This document shows, piece after piece, positions 33,386 through 36,566 of a stretch of 36,566 nt of DNA (its first letter is position 1; each line of letters opens with the position of its first letter). A program made the position numbers and the translations under genes. The notes beneath the pieces were generated by a model, which ran no database searches, was not told the origin of the DNA, and saw only the letters and a list, made by a program, of their open reading frames with translations. This DNA comes from Scytalidium lignicola (taxonomy: Eukaryota; Ascomycota; Leotiomycetes): the NCBI GenBank assembly GCA_002812745.2, contig NCSJ02000400.1, positions 1-36,566 on the forward strand, given 5' to 3'.

Positions 33386-33589
33386 TGTTGGTAGTATATT
33401 GGTTACGTACACGTGATATTCAGGTGTTCGGTGTAGACTAGTCCCGATTAGGTAGTGGGAGCGAGTAAAGCTCCTACAGCTCCGCTCCACTCCCACTTCT
33501 TTCTCCAAAAAAAAAAANCCCATGATTAAGCACAACTAGTATATTACGTATAATTGCGTACCGTACTACGTGCTACAGGTGAACCGACA
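33386..33589 (+). mobile_element. Family-A solo LTR (204 bp) between the convergent genes
   Basis: It runs from TGTTGGTAG to GAACCGACA and is flanked by CTTAT at 33381-33385 and 33590-33594. It has the same orientation as the copy at 31245. An A-run followed by an N (33518) lies inside. Confidence 0.9.
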
Positions 33590-33723
33590 CTTATATATCA
33601 TCAAGGAATGGGAGACAAGCGAGCTAGGAAAAAGTTCTTGACTTTATATTTACAACAGACCAAATTATATGACTAGCAGACAAGACAGATGGGAACAAGA
33701 AATACAAGACCGAAGCCTCTCTC

Positions 33724-35156
33724 TCAGTCCAGGAATGTCTGCGGTGCCTCTGGGCCCCAGGCCGCCAGCCCAGCATCATCCGCGGGTCCGATTCCCACTG
33801 GTGTCTGGTCATTGACGATGTCGCCGTCGATGTAGTGCTCGATCATGAACTTGCTGGTATCCCACCAGTAGTCGAACAGCTGGCTCCCGATCAGATGGCG
33901 ACCCAGGCCCCAGACCGGCTCGTAGCCTTTCTTCGTCAACCACTCGTGGCCCATCGCCTGCGTGTCGTAGTCGTGCACTTCGAAGCTACAGTGGTGCACA
34001 TGCGTGACTGTCTGCCCCGGAGGCAGTGAAGTGAGAAAGAGGGAGTGGTGGTCCACCAGCTCGTCACCGCGGTCGATGTGTGCAAACATGGCGACTTCTT
34101 TGGTCCCGGAGCCATCGGATCCCGTAGGAACATGTAAAATATTGCTAGGTATCAGGTTGAAATTCTGCGTGTAGAACTTGAGTTGCTTTTGGAAGTCGCT
34201 CACGACGAGACCGTAGTGGCCGAGCTGCGGCGATTGAATGCCAGGTCAATCATCAGACCAGACCAGGTAGGTATGAAGTTGGAATTGCGCGCTTACCTTG
34301 TGTATCGCAGCAGGTCCAGGCGTAAATCGGACGAACTTCCTCTCGCGCGGCTTTTCCTGTTCGTCGTTGAAGAGCAATCTTTCGGGCATCCTCCCCGGTG
34401 CGGCTGGGGTCTGGCCATAGATCAAATTGAGAGGAAACCCCTCGGTGTCGAGGATGGTCACCATGTATCCGGCACCAGGTGCATCTTCCAACGTCTCAAT
34501 CCCAGCGCTTGCGACCCTCACACCTGGGATATTGATCGCTCTATGGAAAGTTAAGTTAGGGCATGCATTAATCAGAATAAAGATACCACGGCTATGCGGC
34601 GGTGGCTGTCTGTCTAATCCCGGGGTGTACTGAATATATTATATGCATATATACTTCTCTAGATCTTCATAGCTCTCAACCTCGAATGCTCCTCCTAAGA
34701 AAACGCTCGGGCCCTTCCGCGCGTAGTAGACGTAAGGATCGGAGCCATAACCCCGATACCACCGCTCTGTCTCGGTTTTCTTCACCACATTCATGCCAAA
34801 ATCTGGATAGGAAGGGCTCTGTCAGCGGTCAATGTGCCCGAGAAGGGGGGACGCATATGCTGACCTCTTAGAAAGGTTGTAATCTGCTGAAGATCCTCGT
34901 GTTGATAGCGCATGTGTGAAATCTTGACCAGCTTCACCTGCTTGGATTTGTCTATGTGGTTGGCCGCGAGCCATGCTTTTTGGTTCACGCGTTTTTCGCT
35001 CTTCTCTTCGAAGGAATCGGTGATCAGAAATCCCCGATTAGGTGACGGCTCTCGGCTTGCGGTGTTTCCCTAATCAGATTCAATAGTCAGTTGTCTATTA
35101 GAAATACAGTATTTATTTGTACGACCAACCTGGTTCGGCATTGCTGATGGAGCCAT
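33724..35156 (-). CDS. Extradiol dioxygenase-like VOC protein (five exons)
   Basis: The exons on the minus strand are 35130-35156, 34865-35069, 34655-34802, 34297-34540 and 33724-34224, giving 374 residues with all phases consistent. The introns (60, 62, 114 and 72 bp) are GT-AG. Two vicinal-oxygen-chelate domains follow one another: residues about 55-190 and 208-350. The second has the metal triad of type-I extradiol dioxygenases: His 211 (LGHYGL), His 285/286 (HVHHCSF) and Glu 347 (FMIEHYIDGD). Such enzymes open catechol-type rings next to the hydroxyl pair using Fe(II) and O2, in the cytosol. It converges on the FAH-family gene, whose enzyme type acts on ring-cleavage products, and diverges from a reductase gene. 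The substrate is not evident. Confidence 0.88.
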
Positions 35157-36067
35157 CGTGGGAGAGGCAACAAGTCGCTGAGTTGTGAGGGCAGGGTGGA
35201 TTGCAAAATAGGTGTGTGTTTAAAAAAAACGTATTTTACGGCCTTTACAACCCTTATTATTCTAATATAGAGAACGGTAACCTCGGGGGCTAAAGGAATC
35301 TTTCGCTCCAAAATTTCATGTCATGCCATTGATCTTAGAGTACCACTCATTTTCGAGATACCCCTCCTTCTGATGATATGACGAGTCCGCTGTGCGGATG
35401 GGTATGATCCGCCAATAGAAGCGCACAAAGCTCCATTCGACTGGTGAGTACGAAGTACGAAGTTTGTTTTCGAGTAATGTGGACTTTGAAACGGAGGTGT
35501 TCATAGGGAGAGGATAAAAGAGGGTGCTCCCCTCCGCAATATCCGCCCCCCTCCTCTCTTCCTCCTCGCCTAAGCGTTCCGCATATCAACAGCCTCGCCT
35601 TCCATGTATTTTGCCCTTCACAAGTCAGCACGGTAGAGATTAGGTGCGTATTTCTCCCCAGAGAGTGGTAGACAAACATTCGGAACCCTGTCGTTATCGT
35701 CACATCCTCCGCTTCTGCCGAAGAGTCCGCATGTCAAAGATTGTGCCAAGGATGATTGCCGAGTCATCAACATCGTGCCCTCAGACTAATAATAAGATTT
35801 TGGTTGTACCGTAGACAAATCCTACAGTAGACAAGCCGAATCATAATTAGGGGGTGTGACTGTCCAAGGTCTTCGAACCTTATTATATTTTCACTCTTGA
35901 CGGACGGGAGTTATATCTGAGGTACTGTACAGTACAATAATCGTTTGCATTATTGCCATCGCTCAGGGTCTCACGATCGACTACAAAACAGTATCGCATC
36001 CGCATTTTGTGTCACGGTTGCATTTGTTGGCTGCATTTCTTCACGCATTCGCTGTTGTTATTTCCAC
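35157..36067. promoter_or_regulatory. Shared divergent promoter with a Gal4-type CGG-N11-CCG site
   Basis: These 911 bp separate the starts of the dioxygenase (-) and the reductase (+). CGG at 35395-35397 and CCG at 35409-35411 form an inverted pair with 11-bp spacing, the Gal4 arrangement. A further CCG at 35387-35389 makes an everted CCG-N5-CGG. CT-rich DNA lies at about 35526-35567. Open frames here look accidental. Confidence 0.5.
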
Positions 36068-36566
36068 ATGTCGAAAATACAGAAGGTACCAAAGCACTCT
36101 CCGCTGAATGCACCGCGCAAGCATAGCATAATATATATCTGACCAATATCCAAATAGCCACTCCCTTCGATCGTGAAAGGCAGGATAGGCATTGCTCATG
36201 TAACTGTCTGGGGCCAGTCTCCCAGATATCTCGAGATCGATTTCCCCGAGTGTCCAGCTCCAGAGTCGGGATATGTACAGATTAAAGTTTCGGGCGCCGC
36301 TTTGCATCAGCTGGTTCGGCTTCGAACGGCGGGCAAGCACTATTCGGCGAAGTCTCTACCGCACATTCCAGGTGTTGACGGTGTTGGAGTAACCTCGGAT
36401 GGACAGGAAGTTTACTTTTTCACCTTCAACGCAGAATTTGGCACGTTTGCAGAAGTAGTCAACATCCCCAAACCGAATGTAACCCCATTGCCAGCCGGCA
36501 TCGACAAGCTCCAGGTCGCCGCGCTGGTCAACCCAGCCATGTCGTCGTGGATGGCGCTCCGACGGC
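36068..36566 (+). CDS. Quinone oxidoreductase / MDR-family reductase, N-terminal part (cut by window edge)
   Basis: I propose exon 1 at 36068-36085 (ATG plus five codons), a 72-bp intron at 36086-36157 (GTACCA ... branch CTGACC ... AAATAG), then exon 2 from 36158 to the window end, open throughout. The protein has the GroES-like N-terminal fold of the medium-chain reductase family: WGQSPRYLEI, VQIKVSGAALHQLVRLR, GKHYSAKSLPHIPGVDGVG and the FGTFAEVV segment. The Cys-rich structural zinc loop of alcohol dehydrogenases is not seen, so an NADPH:quinone reductase-like enzyme is more likely. The catalytic and cofactor-binding half lies beyond the window. The first exon is inferred from splice signals and frame only. 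Confidence 0.75.

Noticed and set aside
34183..34633. Plus-strand frames at 34183-34554 and 34427-34633
   Set aside because: They lie opposite the dioxygenase exons, whose frame and splice sites are well supported.
35316..35703. Minus-strand frames of 62 and 118 codons in the divergent promoter
   Set aside because: Low-complexity content, no domain, and overlapping each other in different phases.

Overview
The window is nuclear DNA from a filamentous ascomycete. The evidence is spliced genes with short introns (59-114 bp, with ACTAAC/CTGAC-like branch points), a fungal Zn2Cys6 transcription factor, a DUF6594 membrane protein, and many transposable elements riddled with transition mutations of the kind left by repeat-induced point mutation (RIP). 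No bacterial or organellar signature and no tRNA or rRNA gene was seen.

Left part (1-9.9 kb). A short palindromic end fragment (23-117) is followed by a diverged direct repeat (743-921 / 964-1142) and an intron-containing Zn2Cys6 regulator (1395-3519). Next comes a four-level nest (4064-7041). A reverse-oriented solo LTR of family A carries a 165-bp MITE and a family-B solo LTR; that LTR carries a pogo/Fot1-like transposon; and that transposon carries a 522-bp solo LTR of family C. A clean family-A solo LTR (7132-7319), a two-exon DUF6594 membrane-protein gene on the minus strand (7968-8991) and a second family-B solo LTR (9612-9811) follow.

Middle part (9.9-31.2 kb) is one composite insertion. 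A second pogo-like element (9889-31241, flanked by TA) is split by a Ty3/gypsy chromodomain retrotransposon (10813-30270, TSD TATGG). The gypsy 5' LTR is split in turn by a Ty1/copia tandem array, LTR-internal-LTR-internal-LTR, with an exact 5,520-bp period (10938-22193, TSD ACCAT). The two copia bodies differ by transitions only in the stretch compared base by base, with opposite strand polarity. The gypsy element carries a classical-type C2HC finger ahead of its protease and an extra, RIP-damaged reading frame downstream of the chromodomain.

Right part (31.2-36.6 kb) is a small catabolic-looking gene group. A fumarylacetoacetate-hydrolase-family enzyme (32127-33115, +) is flanked by two direct family-A solo LTRs. 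It converges on an extradiol-dioxygenase-like VOC protein (33724-35156, -, five exons). That gene shares a 911-bp divergent promoter with a quinone-oxidoreductase/MDR gene (36068 onward, +, cut by the window edge). The promoter contains a CGG-N11-CCG site of Gal4 type. Ring cleavage followed by hydrolysis of an acylpyruvate or fumaryl-type product, with a reductase and possibly a zinc-cluster regulator, is the natural reading, but the substrate is not visible in the sequence.
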